From Terriglobia bacterium (GTDB taxonomy: Bacteria > Acidobacteriota > Terriglobia > UBA7540), in NCBI GenBank assembly GCA_035712365.1, contig DASTAW010000033.1, positions 143,604 to 207,603 of the forward strand: DNA of 64,000 bases, read 5' to 3'. The notes below the pieces were generated by a model. It had not been told where the DNA came from. It searched no databases and saw only the letters and a list, made by a program, of their open reading frames with translations. A program made the position numbers and the translations under genes. How positions within the stretch are numbered: the first letter of the stretch is position 1; each line of letters opens with the position of its first letter. Below, one piece after another: positions 8,119-16,591 of this stretch.

Positions 8119-8613
8119 TCACCACCATCGGCCCACCCGGTGTTGATATTCTTCGTATCGCGTTCCAAAAACCTGGCGCAGCTTTTCTTCTTCAACCGGG
8201 ATGACAATCCTATTCAGATAGACCAAAACGAAGGGCAGCAAAAGCACCGGCCAAAGCTGGCGAAGAATCCCCGCCTCGCCAAGATACGCAATCGTGAGAC
8301 CCAGATACATCGGGTTCCGGGTGAAGCGATAAGGTCCCCAGGTCACCATGGCGCTGGAAGCCTGGCCGGGGACCCTTGTGGTCCGCGCCTTGCGAAACAA
8401 CAGCCATCCCCAGGCGGCCAGCGCAGCCCCAGCCAGAAAAAAGAGGCCTCCGATTTCACTGAGCAGAGGCGTGGCCGAAAAAAAGTGACTTTGAAAACAC
8501 AGCGCCTCCAGCCCCGCACCCGCCAGATACGCCAGGACGAACACCCATGGCACCGGAATCCGCATCAAAGCGCGGGAGAACCCCCCGGCATTTTCGAGTA
8601 GTTGCTGGTCCAT
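8119..8613 (-). CDS. Isoprenylcysteine carboxyl methyltransferase-family membrane methyltransferase
   Basis: A 164-residue membrane protein of the ICMT/phospholipid-methyltransferase family. Three to four helices are followed by the family signature: GPYRFTRNPMYLGL, a further helix, NRIVIPVEEEKL and finally YEEYQHRVGRWW. The RNPMY and EEE...RV.RW blocks form the SAM-binding C-terminal region in this family. The substrate (a prenylated, lipid or small-molecule acceptor) cannot be told. The start chosen is the ATG at 8613, giving MDQQLLENAGG and a normal length; an in-frame upstream start would add a Cys/Gly-rich segment without support. Confidence 0.82.
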   Translation of the reverse strand: MDQQLLENAGGFSRALMRIPVPWVFVLAYLAGAGLEALCFQSHFFSATPLLSEIGGLFFLAGAALAAWGWLLFRKARTTRVPGQASSAMVTWGPYRFTRNPMYLGLTIAYLGEAGILRQLWPVLLLPFVLVYLNRIVIPVEEEKLRQVFGTRYEEYQHRVGRWW

Positions 8614-8872
8614 AGTCCATCCCCCGCAGCCAGACGCATCACCGCCAAAGCAACCGACAACTATACACCCTGAACTCACAAATTCCTGGAAAGCATTTCT
8701 GAGTTTTTAGGCGGCTTTCGCAATTGCCCCGAGACACCCTCGGCGCAGGGTTTCAAATCTGAGAATTCAAATTTGAGGTTCCCGCACGCGAGAGCGTTTT
8801 CGCAGCGGCGACTTTCCGTCGCCATCATGCCTGGTCAAACCCGCGGCGTGGAGCCGTGTCTCTCCGTTTCGC

Positions 8873-10039
8873 TCAGGCCATGTTCTGCCGTGCCCGATCG
8901 AATGCCGCCAGGGCGTTGTCCCTGTAGATTTTCTTCAGCAAATCGTCGGGCAGGTTGAAGCCGTTCAAGTACCAGTGGTAGCCGAATTGGAAGTGGTAGA
9001 AGTGCTCGTCGGCCGTCTCCAGGATTCGGAAAGTTGTGCGGTACATTTCCTCGTCGTATCCCATGTCCGTTCCATACAGGATGCGGTCGGGATATTTGCT
9101 GAAGAACTGCGCGACGGCGCGAGGGATGCAGGCGGTTTCGGCGTAGCGGGCGCCGATGTCGGCGTAAAGGTTGGGATTGCGGTCCAGCATCTCGCCAAGG
9201 CGGGAAAGATTGTTGCACTGGTTGGTCAGATGGCAGGCGAAGAAGATCGTCCTGGGGTGCTTCTTGACAGCGGCCTCCAGGCTCGCGATCAATTCCTCGT
9301 GCCCCATGACGCCCGGTTTCACGTCAATCCGCCACTTGTAACCGTTCATCAGCCCGTCGTTGGTATGGTCCATCGGCTCGTACGCCCACGGAGGGTCAGA
9401 CACGTGGATGCTGGCCGGCATTCCCAGTTTTCCGCATCGGTCGAACAGAGCGTCCATGCTTGCGTCGCCGGGGTGGGGCCGCGGGCCCGTGGGCGGAACG
9501 TGCCAGCTCGCCGGTTCCGTCCCGATGCGCGCTCCAATGCCGCGCCCTTTGTCCACCAGCTCTCCAACCCCAGTGGCTCCCGCGTCATGGCACCTTTCCA
9601 GCGCCTCCACTGACTGCCGCTCGAATCCGGCCGATTTGTATTGCGTGAAATCGAATCCACACCACATCTCAAAGCGGTCCTTGTGATTTGAAAATCGCTG
9701 CTGAATCTCTTTGAATCGGTCGCCGCTCGCCATGGTCATCACAATTCCCTTTTCCAGGCCAACGGCGTCCATGTTCTTGACCCACTGATCGGCTTCCGCG
9801 GATGTGCGGGCGTACGGGTGCGTGTGGCAATCGATCACCGGGTATTTCGCCTTCGTCACCCTCGTCTCCGGAACCTTGTAAATCGATTTGGGACGGTAAT
9901 CCTTCAGCAGCAGGGTGTCTGGCGTGCTCTGTCCCTCTGGACGGGAAGTTCCCTGCGCAGCCTCTTGCCCCTGGCCCCACGCGCCGGGAATCCCGATTGC
10001 CGCCCCGGACAGCATTGCCAATGATTGTCTTCTGTTCAT
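8873..10039 (-). CDS. Exported amidohydrolase (amidohydrolase 2 / TIM-barrel metal hydrolase)
   Basis: A 388-residue protein starting at ATG 10039 with NRRQSLAMLSGAAIG, a Tat-like signal. The mature part begins with VIDCHTHPY, whose His72-x-His74 is the first metal pair of the amidohydrolase superfamily. Further conserved features are IHVSDPPW, FFACHLTNQ and the late Asp in RILYGTDMGYDEE. These fit the PF04909-type amidohydrolases, a group with hydrolases and metal-dependent decarboxylases. The substrate is unknown. It is transcribed away from the large GH42-like gene, sharing an intergenic region of about 390 bp that must hold both promoters. Longer in-frame starts upstream would precede the signal sequence and are rejected. 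Confidence 0.83.
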   Translation of the reverse strand: MNRRQSLAMLSGAAIGIPGAWGQGQEAAQGTSRPEGQSTPDTLLLKDYRPKSIYKVPETRVTKAKYPVIDCHTHPYARTSAEADQWVKNMDAVGLEKGIVMTMASGDRFKEIQQRFSNHKDRFEMWCGFDFTQYKSAGFERQSVEALERCHDAGATGVGELVDKGRGIGARIGTEPASWHVPPTGPRPHPGDASMDALFDRCGKLGMPASIHVSDPPWAYEPMDHTNDGLMNGYKWRIDVKPGVMGHEELIASLEAAVKKHPRTIFFACHLTNQCNNLSRLGEMLDRNPNLYADIGARYAETACIPRAVAQFFSKYPDRILYGTDMGYDEEMYRTTFRILETADEHFYHFQFGYHWYLNGFNLPDDLLKKIYRDNALAAFDRARQNMA

Positions 10040-10427
10040 GGTGTTTGTGTGCGGCGCCGGCGCTGGACCATTCTGCGCCAGGCGTGCCCTTGTCAAAATC
10101 CTGCGGCGCCCTGAGAGCATCTTGCGGCGCCGGAATCCATCCGCGAGCCGGAACCAAGCGGCCATCGCCTGCTCCCGCATTCACGTGCGATGGTACACCA
10201 GGCACTCATGCTGTCAAGCGCTTTTCATCCATCGTCTCACCGCCTTCTGCCTGCTGACTCCCGACCTCTGGCTCCTGCCTTATGTCGGGGATTTACATAT
10301 GGCGGCAAGTCGGTCAAAATCATCGTCGGCTTAGCCGGCTGTGCGGGGGGCTGGAGATTCGCAAGCTCCAGAGGACCGGGAGAGATTAGTCCACGGTTCG
10401 AACAAGACAACTAACCTGGGGAGATCT
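10040..10427. other. Divergent intergenic region
   Basis: About 390 bp between two divergent genes. It should hold both promoters, but I cannot pick convincing -35/-10 pairs. The only clear site is GGGGAG at 10418-10423 before the GTG start at 10428. Confidence 0.4.
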
Positions 10428-13085
10428 GTGAAAAAAGTAATCGTCTGCATGGCAATGGCAGGATTGGCTCTTGCCCTGTTGTCGGTCAAAGCAGCCCGCG
10501 GGGCTGATCACACCGGCAGCCTGCTGCTACCCTCTACGACCCTCAGCCGCACTGGCCAGGTCGCGGTCGTCTATCCCATGGACCGCGGCTTCACGGGCCA
10601 GGCGACGCTCCACATCGTCTGGACGGACAGCCTCGGTCGCACCGTCGAGGATCGGAGCGAAACAAAGGACCTGATCGACGAGACCTCGATCACCTTTTAC
10701 ATTGATATGTCGCGCGCGATTGCGATGGAGAACCACTTGCAGGCCGACGTGACGCTCGATGGCAAAGGCATTAATGGAGAGCCAGTCCAGAAGACGGAGA
10801 CAGCCTCCGCCGACTTCATCGCCCAGCCTCCCTCCGGATGGAACGATTACGTCATCATGATGTGGCAGCAATATCCGGCCAACCTGCTTCCGGCCCTGCA
10901 AAAGCTTGGCATCAACGGCGCGCAGTTCTCTTCTCTCAGCAAGACGCCGCCCGAAGCTTTCATTGATAACAACATGCGGTGGTATGCGGAGAGCCTTGCC
11001 ACGGATTACTATTCCGCCTATCACCTCTGGCGACCGGACCGCCGCAAGGACTTTGCTTTTACTCAGGCGAAGAAGCTCTATGAAGAGCATCCGGACAGCC
11101 TCGAAGCCTTCAAGCGGCATCCCAGCTTCTGGGACCCTTACTGGCGCAGGATGGTGCACGACCGCGGCGTCGCATCCGGAAAGCTCTACGCGCCGTACCG
11201 CCCGTTCTTCTACAGCCTGGGCGATGAAGAGGGTCTCGCTGAGCTGGCAACGCAGTGGGATTTCGATTTTTCCGATCAGTCAATCGTGCCGATGCGGCGC
11301 TGGCTCCAGAAGGAATATGGCTCGCTCGGCGCTCTCAATAAAGAATGGGGCACGGATTTCACAAGCTGGAATCTCGTGATGCCGCAGACCACAAATCAGG
11401 CTATGAAGAACACGGACGGCAATTTCTCATCCTGGGCGGACTTCAAGACCTGGATGGACATCTCTTACGCCGAGGCGCTCCAGATGGGCGCGGACGCAAT
11501 TCGGGAAGGCGACCCAAGCGCTTACGTAGGCATCGGCGGCGGCCAGATGCCGGGCTGGGGCGGCTATGATTACACTCGGATTGTGAAGGCGATCACCGCC
11601 ATCGAGCCTTACGACATCGGCCACAGCGTCGATCTGGTCCATTCCCTCGACCCTTCGATGGCGATTGTCACCACGCGCTTCCGTTCCGGACCCTGGGAGA
11701 GGCACCGGGTCTGGTGGGAACTATTGCATGGCAATCGCGGGCTGATTCTCTGGGACCAGGGATTTGATGACGAGCGGAATCCTCAGACAGCCACGCCTCA
11801 GCGCCGCGATAGTCAGCCGGAGCCTTACGTCTTTCCGAACGGCCAGCCGAGCGACGCCGGCAAAGAAGCTGCGAAGTACTATCAGGAAATCCGCGACGGC
11901 GAGGGCGCGCTCATCATCAACAGCCATCTCGTGAATGATCGCATCGCCATCGAATACTCCCAGCCAAGCTGGCGCACCCAGTGGATGCTGAATCATATCC
12001 CGGAAGGTGACGCGTGGGTGCGCCATCCGCCCGGCTATCTTGCGAAGCACAGCAAATTCACCCAGCGGCGCGTTTCCTGGTGCGAGCTGATCGAAGATGA
12101 AGGGCTTCAATATCGGTTCGTCGGTTACAACCAGATTCCGAACGGAATCCTGCTGAGGGATGGCTATCGCGTGCTGGTCCTTCCGGGCTCCAGCTCGCTC
12201 TCGCAGGCGGAGGCGGATGCCATCCGCCAATTCGTCTCTCAGGGTGGCGTGGTCATTGCGGATATGATGCCCGGCGCCTATGACGAGCACAGCAAGAAGC
12301 TCCCGAAGTCCTCGCTTGCCGATCTCTTCCCTGGACCCAATTCGGAGGAGATCAACGTCCACAATTTCGGACAAGGCAAGGCGGTCCTGGTGAATGCCGA
12401 TATTCTCGATTATGTGGCCAGGCGCAACAATCGGCAGGAGGGCCCAATGCACCTGATGATGCAGAAGCTCTTCCAGTCGATTGGCGTCAATCCTGCTTAC
12501 CCGGTGACGGATTCTTCGGGCAACAGCGTTGTCGGAATCGACACGCACGTCTTTGCGAACGGCGGCGTCCGCGTCGTCACCTTGCAGAACAATCCCCCGA
12601 TCGGCGCTGACCGCCTCGGACCGCCGGATTTCGACTACACCGCGCGTTTCGACAAGCCGGCCACCGTTCAGTTGCGTCTGCCGGGCGAGATGTATATTTA
12701 TGACACGCGGACCGGCAAACCTCTCGGCCGTCATGACCAGCTCACTCTGACGGTTGACACGTATGGTCCCACGATTCTGACTACAAGTGACGCGCCGCTT
12801 CCGGCGATGCAGGTCTCGATGCCGGAACAAGCCGGGCGCGGATCGCAGGTCAGCGTCTCGGTCCACGCGCCCCGGAGCCCGGCGGCCGTCAGCATCTTCC
12901 ACGTGGATGTTCGCGATCCGCAGGGCAATCGCAAAATCTTCTATTCGGGAAACATCATTGCCACGAACGGCGGAGGCGTCCGGCTGCTTCCGCTCGCCGC
13001 CAACGATCCAGCCGGCAACTGGACCATCACCATCCGCGATATCATGAGTGGTCAGACCGTTACCCGCACCCTGCAGGTGGATTGA
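10428..13085 (+). CDS. Large secreted GH42-like glycoside hydrolase
   Basis: An 885-residue protein starting at GTG 10428 behind GGGGAG. An N-terminal signal peptide (KKVIVCMAMAGLALALLSVKAARG) is followed by an immunoglobulin-like beta domain to about residue 130. A TIM-barrel part follows, in which FYSLGDEEG supplies a candidate acid/base Glu, and KEYGSLGALNKEWGTDFTSW is typical of GH42 beta-galactosidases. A Rossmann-like domain around residues 560-690 (RVLVLPGSSSLSQAEADAI, then GGVVIADMMPG) matches the GH42 trimerisation domain. The C-terminus is again beta-rich. The substrate is unknown; the nucleophile could not be located with certainty. Export suggests action on plant or microbial polysaccharide. 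Confidence 0.72.
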   Translation: MKKVIVCMAMAGLALALLSVKAARGADHTGSLLLPSTTLSRTGQVAVVYPMDRGFTGQATLHIVWTDSLGRTVEDRSETKDLIDETSITFYIDMSRAIAMENHLQADVTLDGKGINGEPVQKTETASADFIAQPPSGWNDYVIMMWQQYPANLLPALQKLGINGAQFSSLSKTPPEAFIDNNMRWYAESLATDYYSAYHLWRPDRRKDFAFTQAKKLYEEHPDSLEAFKRHPSFWDPYWRRMVHDRGVASGKLYAPYRPFFYSLGDEEGLAELATQWDFDFSDQSIVPMRRWLQKEYGSLGALNKEWGTDFTSWNLVMPQTTNQAMKNTDGNFSSWADFKTWMDISYAEALQMGADAIREGDPSAYVGIGGGQMPGWGGYDYTRIVKAITAIEPYDIGHSVDLVHSLDPSMAIVTTRFRSGPWERHRVWWELLHGNRGLILWDQGFDDERNPQTATPQRRDSQPEPYVFPNGQPSDAGKEAAKYYQEIRDGEGALIINSHLVNDRIAIEYSQPSWRTQWMLNHIPEGDAWVRHPPGYLAKHSKFTQRRVSWCELIEDEGLQYRFVGYNQIPNGILLRDGYRVLVLPGSSSLSQAEADAIRQFVSQGGVVIADMMPGAYDEHSKKLPKSSLADLFPGPNSEEINVHNFGQGKAVLVNADILDYVARRNNRQEGPMHLMMQKLFQSIGVNPAYPVTDSSGNSVVGIDTHVFANGGVRVVTLQNNPPIGADRLGPPDFDYTARFDKPATVQLRLPGEMYIYDTRTGKPLGRHDQLTLTVDTYGPTILTTSDAPLPAMQVSMPEQAGRGSQVSVSVHAPRSPAAVSIFHVDVRDPQGNRKIFYSGNIIATNGGGVRLLPLAANDPAGNWTITIRDIMSGQTVTRTLQVD

Positions 13086-13119
13086 TGGGTGGCGCACCAG
13101 GGCGACACCGTTGGGAAGC

Positions 13120-15078
13120 ATGAAGATTGCTCAAAGATTGACGGAGGTGGCGCTGCTGGTGCTTCTGGCGACGGCGTTGGCGGGACTATATCTCACCTCG
13201 GGTCCCACAAACCCGGCCCCTCCAGGCAAAGGGGCCTCTTCGTCGCCGGGTGAGACGCTGACCATCAACACGCGCTATCTGGACACGGCGCGGCGGCTGG
13301 CGCTGATGGCCGCTACGCCCCAGGAACAGCAGGCGGCCACCAGTGCCATGGATGCCGCCGACCGCGAGCTGGACCTGGAATACGCTTACGACCTGCAACT
13401 GGCGGCCAGCCAGCCTGTGGCTCAAACACCCGAGATCAAGGCGATTCAGGAGCGGATCGGGAGGATCAGCGCTGCCGTCAAAAAACGCCAGGCGGAAGCT
13501 GATGAGCTGAAGAGCGCCCTCAAGCGGGTGGGCGGAGCGCGGCACGCGGCCCTCGAACAGCAACTGGACGCGGCGGAAGCTGAGCTGAATCTTTCCAGAG
13601 AGGTGTTGGGCGACGCCAAAGATCAACTGGCGCGGGCCGGAGGCGACCCGAAGGGCCGCCTGGACAAGCTGAAGGCTGAGCATGAGTCGGCATCGAGAGA
13701 GCGCGACACTTTCAAGTTCGCTCCGCTCGAGCCGCCGGGCCCTTCAGGCAGCGTGCTGGCGAAATGGTCGCGCTGGAGGACCCTTCGCCGCAAGGGATTC
13801 CAAATTCTCCAGGCGCAGCAGGAGGCCGTTGACGCTGCTGCCAGCCTGACCCGGCAACACAAGCCGCTCGAAGACCGCATTTCAGCCGAAGAAGCGCAAC
13901 AGAAAGCCCTGGCGGCACACGATCTGACGCCGGAGCAGATTGCGGCGCTGGCGGGTTCGCGCCGGGGCAGCCCGGCCGCGGCCGGCAAAGGCAAGGCGCC
14001 TGCCGGCGCAGCCAGCGCACAAGCGCCGCAGGAACCTGCGGCGCCGAATTCAGCCAATGCTTCGGTCGCGGTGATCCAGCATCTTTCGACCGACCGGACG
14101 TCGCTTCGGGTCCTCGAGCGGCGAATCGAGATGATGAATGATCTGGCCGCCGCCTACGGGAAGTGGGGCAGTCTGGTGGAAACGGCCAGGCGCTCCGCGT
14201 TGCACAGCCTGATTGCCGGGGGCCTGTGGATTGTCCTGATGATGGCCGTCGCGCTGTTCCTGAATCGCCTGATTGAGCACTTTTTCGCCGGGCTGTCACT
14301 GGAACGGAAGCAGAAGACGACCTTGCAGGCCGTGCTTCGCATCAGCGCAAGGCTGATCATTGTGGTTGTGATTCTGATGGTGATCTTTGGAAAGCCTGAC
14401 AACTTATCCACGGTGGTGGGGCTCACGGGCGCCGGCCTGGCCGTGGCGCTGCAGGATTTCCTGCTCTCGTTCCTGGGCTGGTTCGTGCTGATGGGCCGGC
14501 ACGGCATTCGGGTGGGCGACTGGGTGGAAATCAATCCGAACTCCTTCACCGGTGTGCGCGGCGAGGTAGTCGAGATCACACTGTTCCGCACGGTGCTGCT
14601 CGAAACGGGCAACTGGAATGAGCCTGGCCACCTCACCGGCCGCCAGGTCGCTTTTATGAATATGTACGCGGTGACCGGCTACTACTTCAATTTCAGCACC
14701 TCCGGCCAGTGGCTCTGGGACGAACTGCAAGTAGCCATTCCGCACAGCCAGAATCCTTATCCGCTGGTGGAAAAAATCCGCGCCATCGTGGCCCAGGCAA
14801 CCGAGAGCAATACGCAACTGGCCGAGCGCGATTGGCAGCGAGTGTCAAGCCGCTACGGCACGCGTTCGTTCTCCGCCCAGCCCTCCGTTAACGTCAAACC
14901 CACCGATAACGGAGTGATTGCCATCGTCCGCTACATTACTCGAGCTGACGAGCGCACTGCCACGCGGTATGGCTTGAACCATCAGATCGTCAAGCTGTTC
15001 CACAGCACGGAAGAACTTGTGTCTTCCGGGGCCGAAGTTGTGCTTGACTCCGAAGCCTCGGCACCCGACAGCCATTGA
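13120..15078 (+). CDS. Large mechanosensitive channel of the MscS family with periplasmic coiled coil
   Basis: A 652-residue protein starting at ATG 13120, 34 bp after the GH42-like gene. A signal or first helix (about residues 9-27) leads into roughly 260 residues of Ala/Glu/Gln-rich heptad-like sequence, probably a periplasmic coiled coil. Two further helices come next, then the MscS pore helix GLTGAGLAVALQDFLLSFLGW and the beta domain RVGDWVEIN...GEVVEITLFRT. The C-terminal alpha/beta domain is present. The pore helix Gly/Ala pattern is intact. This architecture resembles the large MscS paralogues such as MscK and YnaI/YbiO types. It would release solutes on hypo-osmotic shock. The coiled coil makes it much longer than MscS (286 residues). 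Confidence 0.88.
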   Translation: MKIAQRLTEVALLVLLATALAGLYLTSGPTNPAPPGKGASSSPGETLTINTRYLDTARRLALMAATPQEQQAATSAMDAADRELDLEYAYDLQLAASQPVAQTPEIKAIQERIGRISAAVKKRQAEADELKSALKRVGGARHAALEQQLDAAEAELNLSREVLGDAKDQLARAGGDPKGRLDKLKAEHESASRERDTFKFAPLEPPGPSGSVLAKWSRWRTLRRKGFQILQAQQEAVDAAASLTRQHKPLEDRISAEEAQQKALAAHDLTPEQIAALAGSRRGSPAAAGKGKAPAGAASAQAPQEPAAPNSANASVAVIQHLSTDRTSLRVLERRIEMMNDLAAAYGKWGSLVETARRSALHSLIAGGLWIVLMMAVALFLNRLIEHFFAGLSLERKQKTTLQAVLRISARLIIVVVILMVIFGKPDNLSTVVGLTGAGLAVALQDFLLSFLGWFVLMGRHGIRVGDWVEINPNSFTGVRGEVVEITLFRTVLLETGNWNEPGHLTGRQVAFMNMYAVTGYYFNFSTSGQWLWDELQVAIPHSQNPYPLVEKIRAIVAQATESNTQLAERDWQRVSSRYGTRSFSAQPSVNVKPTDNGVIAIVRYITRADERTATRYGLNHQIVKLFHSTEELVSSGAEVVLDSEASAPDSH

Positions 15079-15206
15079 ATAGAATGCGGCGAGCTCGATT
15101 GCCGCAGTCCAGGCCTCAGGCAGCCAATGAACATCACACCGGCAGGCCCGCAGCAAACTGCTGACGTACTGGATTCATTTCGACTCTGGAATTTTCATGC
15201 AGGGAT

Positions 15207-15235
15207 GCTGGAGCGGGCGTGAAACCCGCCCCAGC
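15207..15235. terminator. Hairpin between convergent genes
   Basis: GCTGGAGCGGG pairs with CCCGCCCCAGC with a single mismatch around a 7-base loop. It lies between the ends of two convergent genes, where a bidirectional terminator is expected, but has no T tract. Confidence 0.45.
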
Positions 15236-15258
15236 GGCGGGCAGGTCTGGCCACAAGT

Positions 15259-15762
15259 TTATTTTGCATTCACTGAGACCGGAATCCGCTGAATCAGCAT
15301 GGGAGCTTCGGCAAGCTGAGTGTAGCCGTTGTGCTTTCCGTTGTGCGCTACGAGTTGCGCACCGCGCGGCATCGCAAAGCTTGCCGACTTGCCGATCCTG
15401 GCCATCTCAAGCGTACGGACGATGAGCGCGCCGCCTGCCCGGACACAAATCAGAGAGCTTTTAGAGGCAGAAGTTGTGTCGTTACCCAAGGGAGCAATCA
15501 GGCCATGTGGAGCTCCTTTCGCTTTCCCGACAACTTCCACCACGAAGGGCCCTTGGTCGTTCAGAGTTCCGTAGTACAGATTGTAGTCCCCTGCCGGCAG
15601 AGTCATCCTTCCCCACTGGGCATCCGCGGGCAGCGTCATGCTTCCGGCAAAGTTGGTTGTGGAAAGACTTGGTGCTGACTGCGCCCTGGTCCCAACCGCG
15701 CCCAAGGCAAACAGCACCAGAGAAAGTCCCGCCATGGTCATCAAGCTTCGAATCGATTTCAT
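15259..15762 (-). CDS. Secreted protein of unknown function
   Basis: A 167-residue exported protein. ATG 15762 is preceded by GGAGG six bases away (15769-15773); an adjacent GTG at 15765 is an alternative. A signal peptide (KSIRSLMTMAGLSLVLFALGAVGTRAQ) ends near residue 28. The mature part is beta-rich, beginning with TTNFAGSMTLPADAQWGRMTLPAGDYNLYYG. The pattern of an N-terminal strand, LPAGDY and a short strand-rich body resembles small secreted acidobacterial proteins of unknown role; it carries no visible catalytic motif. It stands alone between the MscS gene and the divergent sigma factor gene. Confidence 0.65.
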   Translation of the reverse strand: MKSIRSLMTMAGLSLVLFALGAVGTRAQSAPSLSTTNFAGSMTLPADAQWGRMTLPAGDYNLYYGTLNDQGPFVVEVVGKAKGAPHGLIAPLGNDTTSASKSSLICVRAGGALIVRTLEMARIGKSASFAMPRGAQLVAHNGKHNGYTQLAEAPMLIQRIPVSVNAK

Positions 15763-16003
15763 CACACACCTCCGAATTTTGATTTGCCGCAGGCGGCCTT
15801 GGGGCGCAGCACCCCCCCAGCTTCCTGTCCTGTTCCCCTGCGGCTTCGTTGATCTGCCGCCTTCAATAAGGAAAACGCAAAATGGCAGGCGGAACTGTCA
15901 CGGTGGGTCCAAAAATTGTTTGGGGCATTGGGGCTGCTGGATTGCCACTAACCCGCGTGGTATTCTTGAGCCACTGGCATCGTCCTGCCGAGGGGTGTGA
16001 AAC

Positions 16004-16591
16004 ATGGGGCCGGCAGCCTCACGAAGCAGCGACGTCACGCTTTTGCTTCGGGCCTGGGGCGAAGGAAGCAAAGAAGCCCTTGACCGCCTGGCCCCCGTGG
16101 TCCACCGCGAGCTCCGCCGCATTGCCGGGCGCCTGATGGCAGGCCAGCGCCCAAACCACACCCTGCAAGCCACCGCACTCGTCAATGAGGCCTATCTGCG
16201 CCTCGTGGACACGCAGCAGGCCAACTGGAAAGACCGCGCACACTTCTTTGCACTCTGTGCCCGCGCCATGCGGCAGATTCTCGTGGACCATGCGCGCAGG
16301 CGGGACAGCGCGAAACGCGGCGGCGGCCAGGTCGCAATCGAGCTTGAAGAGGGTTTGGCGGCTGATTCGTCGCCCGAGGCAAACCTTTTGGAGCTTGACG
16401 ATGCGCTCAACCGGTTGGCGGCGCTCGACTCGAGAAAGAGCCAGGTGATTGAACTGCGCTTTTTTGGGGGCCTGAGCGTCGAAGAAACCGCGGAAGCGCT
16501 GAAGATTTCACAGGAAACCGTGCAGCGTGACTGGAAGCTTGCCCGGGCGTGGCTTTATGGCGAGCTGAGCGGCAATAGACAAAATGGATGA
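16004..16591 (+). CDS. ECF-type RNA polymerase sigma factor (acidobacterial kinase-linked group)
   Basis: A 195-residue sigma factor. Region 2 is visible as RSSDVTLLLRAWGEGSKEAL through LVNEAYLRLVD and ARAMRQILVDHARRR; region 4 as LDSRKSQVIELRFFGGLSVEETAEAL with the helix-turn-helix KISQETVQRDWKLARAWLY. The HELRRIAGRLMAGQRPNHTLQATALVNEAYLRL block is characteristic of the TIGR02999-type sigma factors found in many copies in acidobacteria and planctomycetes. It lacks a linked anti-sigma gene. It overlaps the following kinase gene by 8 bp, so translation is coupled and the kinase probably controls it or shares its signal. GAGGGGTG precedes the ATG. Confidence 0.93.
   Translation: MGPAASRSSDVTLLLRAWGEGSKEALDRLAPVVHRELRRIAGRLMAGQRPNHTLQATALVNEAYLRLVDTQQANWKDRAHFFALCARAMRQILVDHARRRDSAKRGGGQVAIELEEGLAADSSPEANLLELDDALNRLAALDSRKSQVIELRFFGGLSVEETAEALKISQETVQRDWKLARAWLYGELSGNRQNG

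Noticed and set aside
11721..13121. Open frame of 466 codons antisense to the GH42-like gene
   Set aside because: A result of GC-rich codon use on the opposite strand; the plus-strand protein has clear domains and a ribosome binding site.
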